Position numbers and translations under genes: made by a program
NCBI GenBank assembly: GCA_964561545.1
Contig: CAZLQF010000004.1
Coordinates: 73,869 to 137,868 of the forward strand
Reading direction: 5' to 3'
Origin: CAZLQF01 sp964561545
GTDB taxonomy: Bacteria; Bacteroidota; Bacteroidia; CAILMK01; CAYYUA01
Length of the DNA stretch: 64,000 bases
Part shown: positions 18,766 through 27,783 of the stretch, one piece after another
Layout of the letters: every line of letters starts with the position of its first letter
Numbering within the stretch: position 1 is the first letter of the stretch
Notes under the pieces: model-generated
The model's database searches: none
Told to the model about the DNA's origin: nothing
The model's input: only the letters and a program-made list of their open reading frames with translations

Positions 18766-20442
18766 ATGGATTCAATGATAAAATTTTGCATATTTTTAGT
18801 TGTTGCCGGATTTTGCATGCCATTTTACTCATTAGGACAGGGAAAGTTGTCAGGAGATTTTCAACTCAACGCGAATTTTTACGATGATGACCCTAACATC
18901 GGGACCAATACCACGCATTATAAAAACGAATTGGCCGGAGGAGAAGGTTGGCTGTTCTTGAATTACCGGATTAAAGGCTTCAAACTTTCCGCTCGTTATG
19001 ATGGGTTTTATAACTCAGCATTACTTGATCCGCAAGAAGCTTATTCTGATCAGGGGCTGGGGTTTTATTCCATCAGTAAAGATATTGAAGATCTCAACGT
19101 TACTGCAGGTCACTTTTATGACCAGATCGGAAACGGGCTTATCTTTAGGGCTTATGAAGACCGTACGCTTGGATTGGATTATGCCGTACAAGGTTTAAGG
19201 TTGAATTATGATATTGCCGATGGTTTTAGGGCCAAAGGATTTGTTGGTAAGCAGAAAAAAAGGTTCGAATCTTATGGTCCTATACTGAAGGGTGGAAATA
19301 TTGAAAAGGATTTCTGGGTCAATGACAGCCTGCAGCTTTATTCAGGAGTTGGGTTGGTTAACCGCACGCATGATCAGCAAACCATGGATCGTATTGTAGA
19401 GGAAATCAACAGCTATGATGACGGCCGATTCATTCCAAAATACAACGTTTATTCCTATACTTTCTACAATACCCTCAATTACAAAAATTTCAATTGGTAT
19501 CTGGAATATGCCAGAAAAACGGAAGATGCCATTAGGAACCAGGCAGGTTCTCAACTCATTAAAGAGGATGGCTATACGCTTTATACTTCTTTGAACTACT
19601 CCTTTCCGGGTTTTGGAATCAACTTTCAATATCGTAAAAGCGAAACGTTCAATTTTAACATGACCCCTTACACTGAACCACTTAGGGGGGTTATTAATTA
19701 TTTACCGCCCATCGCCAAACAGCATTCGATGCGGCTTACAGGCCGTTACAGCCCGCAAACCATAAACTTTGGTGAAGAAGGTTATCAGGCTGATTTTACT
19801 ATCTCTGCCGGTAGTAAAAGTACGATCAACATTAACCTATCCTATATTCAGAATGGCGAAGACCAACGGTTGTTTTCAGCCCCTTCGATTGCCTACCAAA
19901 ACGTTGTGAATGGTGAAGAAAGCCCCTCGCCAGCTGATAAACTGTACCATGAAGTCAATTTTGATTATTACAGGCGCTGGACCCGGAATTTTAAGTCAAC
20001 CATTGGACTACAAACGGTTCATTATGATCGAAGGGTTTTTCAGGGTAAGCCAGGTGCAAATATGGTCAAGACCATCACCCCATTTTCCGAATTAACCTTT
20101 AAACTGGACCGCAGAAAATCCATAAGAACGGAACTCCAATACCTGAAAACCGAACAAGATAAAGGGAACATGGCTTTTGGCTTGGTTGAGTTTAATGTGG
20201 CTCCGCATTATTCCATTTCCATATCCGACATGGTTAATACAGAACCTCGCAAAAATGGTGAATTGAAGGATGATCAGGATTTCATTCATTATTACAACGT
20301 TTTTGGCGCCTACACGTTGAACCAAACTCGGTTTACCTTAGGATATGTTAAGCAAGTTGAAGGCATTGTTTGCACTGGTGGCGTTTGTCGTGTAGAACCA
20401 GCTTTTAGCGGGGTTAAATTTGGGGTTTCTACTAATTTTTAA
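18766..20442 (+). CDS. DUF6029 family outer-membrane beta-barrel protein
   Basis: A 558-residue protein of unknown function restricted, as far as I know, to Bacteroidota. It has a signal peptide (hydrophobic core residues 5-20, cleavage near SLGQG) and a body of alternating polar/aromatic beta strands (for example FNWYLEYARKTEDAI and FTLGYVKQVEGI) expected of an outer-membrane barrel. The start repeats GDFQLNANFYDDD, characteristic of the family. It is followed after 12 bases by an Omp28-like lipoprotein gene and then a DUF1684 lipoprotein gene, so a joint envelope function is likely. A VCTGGVCRVEPAF segment near the C-terminus has two cysteines that could form a disulfide. Confidence 0.8.
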   Translation: MDSMIKFCIFLVVAGFCMPFYSLGQGKLSGDFQLNANFYDDDPNIGTNTTHYKNELAGGEGWLFLNYRIKGFKLSARYDGFYNSALLDPQEAYSDQGLGFYSISKDIEDLNVTAGHFYDQIGNGLIFRAYEDRTLGLDYAVQGLRLNYDIADGFRAKGFVGKQKKRFESYGPILKGGNIEKDFWVNDSLQLYSGVGLVNRTHDQQTMDRIVEEINSYDDGRFIPKYNVYSYTFYNTLNYKNFNWYLEYARKTEDAIRNQAGSQLIKEDGYTLYTSLNYSFPGFGINFQYRKSETFNFNMTPYTEPLRGVINYLPPIAKQHSMRLTGRYSPQTINFGEEGYQADFTISAGSKSTININLSYIQNGEDQRLFSAPSIAYQNVVNGEESPSPADKLYHEVNFDYYRRWTRNFKSTIGLQTVHYDRRVFQGKPGANMVKTITPFSELTFKLDRRKSIRTELQYLKTEQDKGNMAFGLVEFNVAPHYSISISDMVNTEPRKNGELKDDQDFIHYYNVFGAYTLNQTRFTLGYVKQVEGIVCTGGVCRVEPAFSGVKFGVSTNF

Positions 20443-20454
20443 AAAGATCGCACC

Positions 20455-21318
20455 ATGCGCTTATATCGTAGTTTGATTGTTTTTTTATGGTTTGCTGGAA
20501 TTTCTATCTTGTTAGGAGCTTGTGAAGAAGAGCCACCTCCGGTTAATTTAAATCCTGATACTGGATTGACGGATACCTCCTATATGGGTGAAGGGAACGC
20601 AACGCCTCAAGAGAAGAAGGTATTGATTGAGGATTTTACGGGCGTGAGGTGTAACAATTGTCCGGATGCCACTGATCAAGCAGAAGCCATTAAAGCTGAT
20701 AACCCTGATCGGATCATTATTTTGGCCATTCATTGCAATGATAGATTCAGTGAACCTTACCAGGAAAGCAAAGAAGATTACAAGACCGAAAAGGGCACCC
20801 AGCTTTATGATTTTTTTGGCCAACCAAGCCAACCAGCCGGTGCAATTGATCGAAAAAACTTTGAAAATCAGGACGGTGTGATTGTTGGTTATCCAGAATG
20901 GCCCAACTTTGCCGATCAAAGATTGAATGTTCAAACGCATGTAAATCTGGAATTAAACAGTAAACTTGATGGAAATGAAGTAAAGGTGCTTGCCAAAACC
21001 CGTTTTTTATCGAATTTAGAAGGCAACATTTATCTCACTATAGCAGTAACAGAAGACAAAATCCAGGATGTTCAGTTATTGCCAAGTGGGGAGAAAAAGA
21101 AAGATTATGAGCATAATCACGTCTTAAGAAAGATTATTACACCATTCGATGGCACTTTACTCTATGAAGCGCCCGAAGCAAATAGGGTAGTAGAAAAGGA
21201 ATTTAAAGCCCAACTTGAGGATGATTGGGTAAAAGACAGCATGAATGTGGTAGGATTTGTTCACAGCAAGTTAGATTCTACTACTGTTCATCAGACCAAT
21301 AAGGTTAAATTGAAATAA
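20455..21318 (+). CDS. Omp28-related lipoprotein with thioredoxin-like CxxC
   Basis: A 287-residue lipoprotein. The signal peptide ends in the lipobox LLGAC with lipidated C23, followed by an acidic EEEPPP linker that may promote export to the cell surface. The core matches the Omp28 family: VLIEDFTGVRCNNCP, with a C66-x2-C69 pair in a thioredoxin-like fold, and the cis-proline region FFGQPSQPAGAIDR. The CxxC suggests redox or disulfide chemistry, or a structural remnant of it. It lies between the DUF6029 and DUF1684 genes with very short gaps (12 and 3 bases), which implies one transcript. Confidence 0.82.
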   Translation: MRLYRSLIVFLWFAGISILLGACEEEPPPVNLNPDTGLTDTSYMGEGNATPQEKKVLIEDFTGVRCNNCPDATDQAEAIKADNPDRIIILAIHCNDRFSEPYQESKEDYKTEKGTQLYDFFGQPSQPAGAIDRKNFENQDGVIVGYPEWPNFADQRLNVQTHVNLELNSKLDGNEVKVLAKTRFLSNLEGNIYLTIAVTEDKIQDVQLLPSGEKKKDYEHNHVLRKIITPFDGTLLYEAPEANRVVEKEFKAQLEDDWVKDSMNVVGFVHSKLDSTTVHQTNKVKLK

Positions 21319-21321
21319 CCT

Positions 21322-21936
21322 ATGCAATTAGCTCCTTTGATTAGTATCTTCTTCATGGCCTTGGCCTTGGTTAATTGCCAACCAAAGGAGTATGAATCAA
21401 AATATCATCAATCCATAAAAGAAGAGAGAAAGAGGAAGGATAGTATTTTCAAGTTTTCTAAAAAGTCGCCCTTAACGACCATGCAGCAGCGAAATTTTAG
21501 GGCTTTGGAATATTATCCTGTTGATTCAACTTACCAAGTGACAGCTGAGTTAATACCATTCCAAGACACCCAGGTTGTTAAAATGCCTTATACCAATGGT
21601 GAGTCCAAGAAATACATGAAATATGCTACATTAAAATTTCCTTTAAAAGGAGAAAAAAGGGCCTTGATAGCTTATCAAAATATGGAATTCCAAGATGATC
21701 CAGAACTCAAGGATCAGTTATTCTTACCTTTTAAAGATCATACCAATGACGAAGCTACCTATGGCGGTGGTAGGTACATCGATCTCAAAAAAACCAATAA
21801 GGATTCTATTATCATCGATTTTAATAATGCTTACAATCCTTATTGTGCTTATAATAAAAATTATGCCTGCCCAATTCCGCCAAATGAAAACCTCCTTGAT
21901 TTAAAAGTGAAGGCAGGAGAACGGAAATATGATTAA
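21322..21936 (+). CDS. DUF1684 domain lipoprotein
   Basis: A 204-residue predicted lipoprotein with the lipobox ending at C19 (LALVNC). The body matches DUF1684: an early basic/charged helix (YHQSIKEERKRKDSIF), the pattern PLTTMQQRNFRALEYYPVD, and the highly conserved C-terminal part with GGGRYIDL, IIIDFNNAYNPYCAY and YACPIPPNENLL. The two or three cysteines and the asparagine-rich motif are conserved in the family and look like an active or binding site, but no function is established. It starts 3 bases after the Omp28-like gene. Downstream, a weak A/T-rich stem lies near 21934-21958 before the convergent accA. Confidence 0.85.
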   Translation: MQLAPLISIFFMALALVNCQPKEYESKYHQSIKEERKRKDSIFKFSKKSPLTTMQQRNFRALEYYPVDSTYQVTAELIPFQDTQVVKMPYTNGESKKYMKYATLKFPLKGEKRALIAYQNMEFQDDPELKDQLFLPFKDHTNDEATYGGGRYIDLKKTNKDSIIIDFNNAYNPYCAYNKNYACPIPPNENLLDLKVKAGERKYD

Positions 21937-22089
21937 AGCAATACAGGGGCTTTTAACAAAAACTCAAGGGCAAGTTATGAAATTGCTTTGGATATGCTTC
22001 ACTTTAAATATATTCAGTGGCCAAGCTTAAAAACAATCTGCCTTTAACCAAAAACTTATCGATTGAGTGGTATGATAATTATTATTTGA

Positions 22090-23052
22090 TTACTCTTTTT
22101 CTTCTTTATATTCCCCCATGTTACTGAATTTTTCAATCCTGTTATGGATTCTTGTTTCAGCATCCATGGATTTAAGCTCTTCTAATTCGTTTTTAATGGC
22201 ATCTTTTACTTCCTTGTACATGAAATCAGGGTCATTATGTGCTCCACCCAATGGTTCCTGGATAATGCCGTCAATCAAGCCAAGTTTATAAAGCTTATCG
22301 GATGTTAGCTGCAATTGCTCAGCAGCTTGCTCTTTGTAATCCCAACTCCTCCAAAGAATGGATGAACAAGACTCAGGAGAGATTACAGAGTACCACGTGT
22401 GCTCCAGCATTAAAATCCGGTCACCAACGCCAATGCCAAGAGCTCCACCAGAAGCTCCTTCACCAATTACGATGCAAATAACGGGTACTTGAAGCATGCT
22501 CATTTCTTTAAGGTTGTGGGCTATGGCTTCGGCTTGCCCTCTTTCTTCGGCTTCCAATCCTGGCGATGCACCCGGAGTGTCTATTAATGTAACTATGGGT
22601 TTATTGAACTTCTCAGCTTGTTTCATGAGCCTCAAGGCCTTGCGATACCCTTCCGGATTGGCCATGCCAAAATTTCTGTAAGCCCTGGATTTGGTATTCT
22701 TACCCTTTTGATGGCCAATGAACATAATGGCTTCATCGTCAAGGCTTGCAAAACCACCTACCACTGCCTTGTCATCCTTTACATTACGATCGCCATGCAG
22801 CTCAATAAAGTTGGAGGCCATGTTGGTAATATAATCTAACGAATAGGGCCTTCTGGGGTGACGGGATATTTGCACTTTTTGCCATCCACTAAGGTCATTG
22901 TATAATTCCTGCTTAAGGTCCTCAATTTTTTGCTCAAGGTCTTTGATGGTATCGGTTTTTACACCTTTACCTTCCTGCCTCGCAGCTTCCTTAGCTTTTT
23001 CAAGTTTTTCTTCTAAATCTCTGATGGGCTTTTCAAATTCCAACTCCTGCAT
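22090..23052 (-). CDS. accA: Acetyl-CoA carboxylase carboxyltransferase subunit alpha
   Basis: Alpha subunit of the carboxyltransferase that makes malonyl-CoA, the first committed step in fatty-acid synthesis, working with AccD and the biotin subunits encoded elsewhere. An N-terminal coiled coil (about residues 5-55) is followed by the crotonase-like carboxyltransferase domain, with RHPRRPYSLDYI, FIELHGDR, LIDTPGASPGLEAEERGQ and GEGASGGALGIGVGD, all classic AccA motifs. Length (320 aa) is normal. It lies downstream of nusB on the same strand, but a hairpin after nusB and a 215-base gap suggest separate transcription. A TAAATTTG box at 23130-23137 may be part of its promoter. Confidence 0.96.
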   Translation of the reverse strand: MQELEFEKPIRDLEEKLEKAKEAARQEGKGVKTDTIKDLEQKIEDLKQELYNDLSGWQKVQISRHPRRPYSLDYITNMASNFIELHGDRNVKDDKAVVGGFASLDDEAIMFIGHQKGKNTKSRAYRNFGMANPEGYRKALRLMKQAEKFNKPIVTLIDTPGASPGLEAEERGQAEAIAHNLKEMSMLQVPVICIVIGEGASGGALGIGVGDRILMLEHTWYSVISPESCSSILWRSWDYKEQAAEQLQLTSDKLYKLGLIDGIIQEPLGGAHNDPDFMYKEVKDAIKNELEELKSMDAETRIHNRIEKFSNMGEYKEEKE

Positions 23053-23238
23053 ACTTCAAAATGCTTTAGGGGTTTAGATTCATTATAGTGAATCTGTCAA
23101 CAAAGTTAAGGCTTTACGGTTCCGTTGAGCAAATTTATGGAATGAAAGGGTGCTGAGGTACTATTAAAGTAAGAAAGGGCCGGCTATAGGGCATTATGGT
23201 CAGTTTCAATCACACCACTTTTAATATACAAGGAAATT

Positions 23239-23266
23239 GGCAACTCGATGGACTTATAGAGTTGCC
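23239..23266 (-). terminator. Hairpin immediately after nusB
   Basis: GGCAACTC (23239-23246) and GAGTTGCC (23259-23266) form a perfect 8-bp stem with a 12-base loop, beginning one base beyond the nusB stop codon on the minus strand. The T-run after it on the minus strand is weak (AATTT), so termination efficiency is uncertain. Its position argues for an end-of-transcript role. Confidence 0.45.
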
Positions 23267-23267
23267 T

Positions 23268-24221
23268 TTAATTTTCGTAAAGGCCCCGGCCAGCCTTTTC
23301 TACTTTGCCCTTTTGCTTGAGTTCCTTCAGTACCTTATCAAGGATCCCGTTAACAAAGTTCTTACTTTTAGGAAGGCTGTAGTTTTTAGTGAGTTCAATG
23401 TATTCATTGATCGTAACCTTGGTTGGTATAGAAGGAAAATACATGAATTCACAAATGCCCATTTTGATAATAATTAAGTCAATTACGGCTACTTGGGAAG
23501 GTTCATATTTTTGGATCTTATCGGAGATCATGGCCTGGAATTCATCATCGTGGTCTACGGTCCAGTTGAACAATGCTTTAGCAAAACCAAAATTTTCATC
23601 GTCATCAACAGAAAGGGGCAGCAAGAAATCGTCTGATTCTGGATCCATGGCAATGTTATCCAGTGTTTTGGTAACCATTTGACGGGTAATTTTCTTGTCA
23701 TCGTGCCAATTGAAAAATTGCTCGTCAAGGTGCTGGCTGACCAAACCAAAATTATCGGGATAATGCTTAACGATATGCTTCATTATTTCCAAATCCTGGT
23801 ATTCTTCAGGTTCATCTGAATGAATGTAATCATCATAGATCTCAGAATTTTTGAGGTCAAAGAATACCTTTTTGAGTAAATCGGTATCACCCTGCCAGGA
23901 GATATTTCGCCATTCGCATTTGTTATGAAAGTTCTTGCTATTTATAATTGCCTGCATGATCCTATTGCTATGCAAGCGCAAGAACTTGCCAGAATCTTTG
24001 GATGAGGGTAGGTGTTTGGCCTTCATATCATCATCATACTGGTAAACATAATCACCTAATGCTTCAAGGAATAAAAGTAAATAAAGGTACAGGTCAAAAA
24101 GCTTCTCTAAACTTGTAGTCAGGTTTTTTTCAACATGGCCTTTGGATTGTTCGCCTCCTGAATTCCAGTATGAATAAAGGGCTTGCATCACCTTAGCTCG
24201 AATGTGCCTTCTGCTTAACAT
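23268..24221 (-). CDS. nusB: Transcription antitermination factor NusB, long form
   Basis: RNA-binding helical protein that with NusE/S10 joins the antitermination complex on rRNA transcripts. At 317 aa it is twice the usual NusB size. The N-terminal residues 3-19 (SRRHIRAKVMQALYSYW) match the first NusB helix, and the C-terminal third (about 205-310, with PSQVAVIDLIIIKMGICE and KNFVNGILDKVLKEL) matches the rest of the fold. The approximately 180 residues between them are an insertion rather than an N-terminal extension. Long NusB proteins of this kind are usual in Bacteroidota. Downstream of the leucine dehydrogenase gene by 46 bases, so possibly co-transcribed. Confidence 0.9.
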   Translation of the reverse strand: MLSRRHIRAKVMQALYSYWNSGGEQSKGHVEKNLTTSLEKLFDLYLYLLLFLEALGDYVYQYDDDMKAKHLPSSKDSGKFLRLHSNRIMQAIINSKNFHNKCEWRNISWQGDTDLLKKVFFDLKNSEIYDDYIHSDEPEEYQDLEIMKHIVKHYPDNFGLVSQHLDEQFFNWHDDKKITRQMVTKTLDNIAMDPESDDFLLPLSVDDDENFGFAKALFNWTVDHDDEFQAMISDKIQKYEPSQVAVIDLIIIKMGICEFMYFPSIPTKVTINEYIELTKNYSLPKSKNFVNGILDKVLKELKQKGKVEKAGRGLYEN

Positions 24222-24267
24222 AGCCCTCAGCCTCTTATATTTAATTTTTTAAAGATCAAACTTTTTA

Positions 24268-25368
24268 TTATCCTTTCAAGTGAATTGAGCCAATTTGGTT
24301 AATCCGGTCATCTGCCATTTTCTGAGATGCTTCGTTGGTAGGAACATTCTCTTTTTGAGATTTCGAAATGATTTGTTTGGTGACCTCGTAGATATTTTTT
24401 GTTGTCTCCATCGCACTTTCATAATTGTATCCTGTCCATTCCGTAAAGACATTGATCAAGCCTCCGGCATTGATGAGGTAATCAGGTGTGTACAGGATGC
24501 CATGATCAAAAAGCATTTGACCATGGTGCTCTTCATCAGCAAGTTGGTTATTAGCGGCACCAGCTATGATTGAACATTTAAGTTCAGGGATGGACTCATT
24601 GTTTAAAGTAGCTCCTAAAGCACAGGGCGCATAAATGTCTACGTTGGCTGAATAAATCTCATCAAGTTTTTTAACTTTAACCCCGTATTCGCTGGAGGCC
24701 TTTTTTAATTTTTGTTCGTCTACATCAGCAACAAAAACTTCTGCATTTTCATGATTAAGCAGGTTTACCAATTCCATTCCAACTTTACCTACGCCTTCAA
24801 CTAATATTTTTTTCTTGGATAAGGAATCGGATCCATAGACCTTGTTAGCAGACGCTTTCATGCCTAAGTAAACGCCATAGGCTGTTACAGGCGAGGGATC
24901 GCCACCACCCCCAAATACTTTTGGAAGGCCAACCACATTCTTGGTTTCCATATTGATGAATTCCATGTCGCGTGTAGTAGTTCCTATATCCTCTGCTGTA
25001 ATGTATTTGCCATTAAGGTTATTAATATATTGCCCGAATTTCCTGAATAAAGCTTCAGATTTTTGTTTATTAGGATCGCCAATGATTACGGCTTTTGCAC
25101 CGCCTAAATTGAGTCCTGATATGGAAGCCTTGTAAGTCATGCCCCTGGATAGCCGGAGCACATCAACTAAAGCATCTTCTTCTGATTCGTAATTAAACAT
25201 CCTCGTTCCGCCTAAACCCGGCCCCAAAGTAGTATCGTGTACCGCTATGATGCCCTTTAATCCGGAGAATTTATCATGGCAAAATACAATTTGCTCGTGT
25301 TCGTATTGGGCTACTTTATCAAATACGAGACTTCCCGTAATTTGTGATTCATCATTTAAGACTTCCAT
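24268..25368 (-). CDS. Leucine/valine-type amino-acid dehydrogenase (Glu/Leu/Phe/Val family)
   Basis: NAD-dependent dehydrogenase that reversibly deaminates a branched-chain (or phenyl-) amino acid. The substrate site GPGLGGTRMF (about 49-58) and catalytic K80 in RGMTYKASISGLNLGGAKA are present; the catalytic lysine number equals that of Bacillus leucine dehydrogenase. A Rossmann motif GVGKVGMEL follows at about residues 190-200. The 366-aa length fits leucine/valine/phenylalanine dehydrogenases and not glutamate dehydrogenase. Leucine is my first choice, but specificity cannot be fixed by eye. A minus-strand promoter candidate lies about 75-100 bases upstream. Confidence 0.88.
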   Translation of the reverse strand: MEVLNDESQITGSLVFDKVAQYEHEQIVFCHDKFSGLKGIIAVHDTTLGPGLGGTRMFNYESEEDALVDVLRLSRGMTYKASISGLNLGGAKAVIIGDPNKQKSEALFRKFGQYINNLNGKYITAEDIGTTTRDMEFINMETKNVVGLPKVFGGGGDPSPVTAYGVYLGMKASANKVYGSDSLSKKKILVEGVGKVGMELVNLLNHENAEVFVADVDEQKLKKASSEYGVKVKKLDEIYSANVDIYAPCALGATLNNESIPELKCSIIAGAANNQLADEEHHGQMLFDHGILYTPDYLINAGGLINVFTEWTGYNYESAMETTKNIYEVTKQIISKSQKENVPTNEASQKMADDRINQIGSIHLKG

Positions 25369-25451
25369 AAGAGCATGTAATTTCTTGTAACAATGTGTTT
25401 AAATTATTGGGCATTCCTTTTTGGTAATAAACAACTTTCGAGTTAGCGATG

Positions 25452-25482
25452 CAAAAGTAGGATTTTTTTCAATTCAAAGCAA
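25452..25482 (-). promoter_or_regulatory. Bacteroidota-type promoter for the leucine dehydrogenase gene
   Basis: Read on the minus strand, a -7 box TACTTTTG (25459-25452) matches TAnnTTTG, with TTG at 25482-25480 placed 20 bases upstream as a -33 box. Transcription would start near 25446 and leave a leader of roughly 75 bases before the ATG. The -33 match is short. Confidence 0.4.
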
Positions 25483-25671
25483 TTCCAATCTGGTGTTGGG
25501 GCATTACCAGTATTTGGAACAATAAACGAAATACTACGGTAGCTATTACATCATCAGTTCCAAACCAAACTAAAATAAAAACTTGTTGTTTTCTTTGCAA
25601 ATTTAATTAGAGGCATTCCAAGATGCTGCTTCTTAATTTTGCACTGCAGCTTAAATAACAGCTTAAGTTGA

Positions 25672-27504
25672 ATGAAACCATTATTTGTACTTAATAAATA
25701 TTTGCGGCGGTATCGTTGGCACTTAATCTTAGGAGCTCTATTTGTCACCATTTCCAATGTATTCGGGGTTTTGCCGGCCCAGGTAGTCCGGCATTCTTTT
25801 GACTTGGTAAAAGAAAATTTATTTTTATACCGCCTCACCGATGGTTTTGACTTGCAATCCAATATATATACCCATTTTGGCGAAATACTCTTAATATTTG
25901 CTATGGTAGTTTTGATAATGGCTATTTTAAGAGGATTTTTCATGTTCATGATGCGGCAAACCATTATCGTGATGTCAAGGCATGTGGAATTTGATATGAA
26001 AAATGATATTTATGATCATTTTCAAAAATTATCAACCGCCTATTACCGAAAAAATAATACAGGTGATTTAATGGCCCGTATTACAGAGGATGTGAGTAAG
26101 GTTCGTTTTTACATTGGTCCAGCCATCATGTATACCATCAATCTCTCTACCTTAATTGTATTGGTGGTGGGTATTATGCTTACCGTTAACGCCACCCTTA
26201 CCTTTTATGTATTGCTGCCGCTTCCGGTCTTGGCATTGTCCATATATTATGTGAATAGCATAATACAGCGCAAAAGCTTAATCATACAGGAACAGTTATC
26301 TCGTTTAACGACCTTTACTCAAGAAATGTTTTCTGGTATCCGGGTGATCAAATCCTTTGCTTCCGAAAGTAGCGTTGATAGCCATTTTAAAGATGAGTGT
26401 GAAAGTTACCGACAAAAATCTATGGGATTGGTTAAAGTCAATTCACTGTTCTTTCCCATTATCATCTTATTAATCGGCTTAAGTACGTTGCTCACTTTAT
26501 TTGTAGGAGGTATGGAAGTTATGGCGGGCAATATAACAGCCGGTAACATTGCTGAATTCTTTATCTACGTCAATCTATTGACCTGGCCTGTAGCATCAAT
26601 TGGTTGGGTTACTTCTATTATTCAAAGAGCTGCTGCATCACAGGCAAGGATTAATGCGGTGTGGGATCAAGAGCCAGAGATCGTATCCGATAAGAACAAA
26701 CAAATTTCTTTAAAAGGCAACATTGAATTCGATCATGTAAATTTTGTTTATCCGGATACAGGGATTAAAGCCTTGCAAGATATTAACCTCGCTATTAATT
26801 CAGGCGAGAATGTCGGAATTATTGGAAAAACGGGATCTGGCAAGTCCACTTTTGCCAACCTATTGTTCCGGCTCTATGATGTAACAAGTGGCCAATTGAA
26901 GTATGACGGAATTGATGTAAAAGACCTCGATCCAGGTTACTTTAGAAGGCAAATTGGGTACGTACCCCAGGACGACTTCCTCTTTTCCGATTCCATTGCC
27001 AATAATCTGTTGTTCGGCTACCATGAGGAATATGATATGAATAAAAATGAGGACAAGGAAAGGGTTTATTCGGTCCTGCGGGAAGTTACAGAGATCACTG
27101 ATGTAAAAAAAGACATTCTTCAATTTCCGCAAGGCTTTGAAACCAAACTTGGCGAAAGGGGCGTAACCTTGTCGGGAGGTCAAAAACAACGGATCTCAAT
27201 TGCTCGAGCTTTGGTTGGCAATCCAAAGATCCTGATCCTTGACGATTGCTTTTCGGCTGTGGATACCCATACAGAAGCCCGCATTCTTCAGCAATTAGGT
27301 AACTACATGACCGAAAGAACATCCATCTTAATAAGCCACCGGGTTTCTACGGTTAAAAATGCAGATAAGATCATTGTTTTAGACCAGGGAGGTATCCATG
27401 AAAGTGGTAATCATGATGAATTGATCAAGAAGGAAGGCTATTATTACGAGCTTTACCAAAAACAAATGTTGGAAAAAGAATTATACCAAGACCTGCTTGA
27501 ATAA
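25672..27504 (+). CDS. ABC half-transporter, exporter type, with degenerate Walker B
   Basis: A 610-residue fused permease/ATPase of the MsbA/MDR exporter type. Six transmembrane segments occupy about residues 17-310 and the ATPase domain about 345-600. Walker A is GKTGSGKST (385-393), the signature is LSGGQ (500-504), and the H-loop is in LISHRVSTV. In Walker B, ILILDDCFSAVD, the position after D524 that normally holds the catalytic glutamate is aspartate (D525). Such sites are typical of the degenerate half of heterodimeric exporters such as TM287/288 or BmrCD, yet no partner gene is adjacent. Substrate unknown. The small DUF5522 gene starts 13 bases after it. Confidence 0.9.
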   Translation: MKPLFVLNKYLRRYRWHLILGALFVTISNVFGVLPAQVVRHSFDLVKENLFLYRLTDGFDLQSNIYTHFGEILLIFAMVVLIMAILRGFFMFMMRQTIIVMSRHVEFDMKNDIYDHFQKLSTAYYRKNNTGDLMARITEDVSKVRFYIGPAIMYTINLSTLIVLVVGIMLTVNATLTFYVLLPLPVLALSIYYVNSIIQRKSLIIQEQLSRLTTFTQEMFSGIRVIKSFASESSVDSHFKDECESYRQKSMGLVKVNSLFFPIIILLIGLSTLLTLFVGGMEVMAGNITAGNIAEFFIYVNLLTWPVASIGWVTSIIQRAAASQARINAVWDQEPEIVSDKNKQISLKGNIEFDHVNFVYPDTGIKALQDINLAINSGENVGIIGKTGSGKSTFANLLFRLYDVTSGQLKYDGIDVKDLDPGYFRRQIGYVPQDDFLFSDSIANNLLFGYHEEYDMNKNEDKERVYSVLREVTEITDVKKDILQFPQGFETKLGERGVTLSGGQKQRISIARALVGNPKILILDDCFSAVDTHTEARILQQLGNYMTERTSILISHRVSTVKNADKIIVLDQGGIHESGNHDELIKKEGYYYELYQKQMLEKELYQDLLE

Positions 27505-27517
27505 ATCACGTTAGTAC

Positions 27518-27691
27518 ATGAAATTACAAGAAGGGGTAGACTACTATTTCAATGAAGAAGGCTATATGGTGTTAACAAGTCATTACCTGCTTAAAAGAGG
27601 CTATTGCTGTAAGTCCGGGTGCAAACACTGCCCTTATGGATTTCGGAAGGATGAACCTCAACGTCAAACCATTAATCAGCCAAGTAAGTAA
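27518..27691 (+). CDS. DUF5522 family small cysteine-rich protein
   Basis: A 57-residue protein whose sequence is a clear match to the DUF5522 pattern of Bacteroidota: FNEEGYMVLTSHYLLKRG followed by the cysteine cluster C30-C31-x3-C35-x2-C38 (GYCCKSGCKHCPYGF). The cysteines probably bind zinc or an iron-sulfur cluster; no function is known to me. The ATG at 27518 follows the ABC transporter stop by 13 bases, suggesting co-transcription, although such small genes drift between neighbours. It is convergent with the DUF2779 gene. Confidence 0.8.
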   Translation: MKLQEGVDYYFNEEGYMVLTSHYLLKRGYCCKSGCKHCPYGFRKDEPQRQTINQPSK

Positions 27692-27783
27692 TTATTGGTG
27701 ATCAAGCTTTATTAAAGGCTTCTCAAAATACCTTTTTAAAACCTTATACCCCCAATTTTTAAGATTAATAATAGCCTTTTACA

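Noticed and set aside
25554..25964. 136-codon open frame antisense to the start of the ABC transporter
   Set aside because: It overlaps the transporter N-terminus and the divergent promoter gap; lysine-rich translation without motif.
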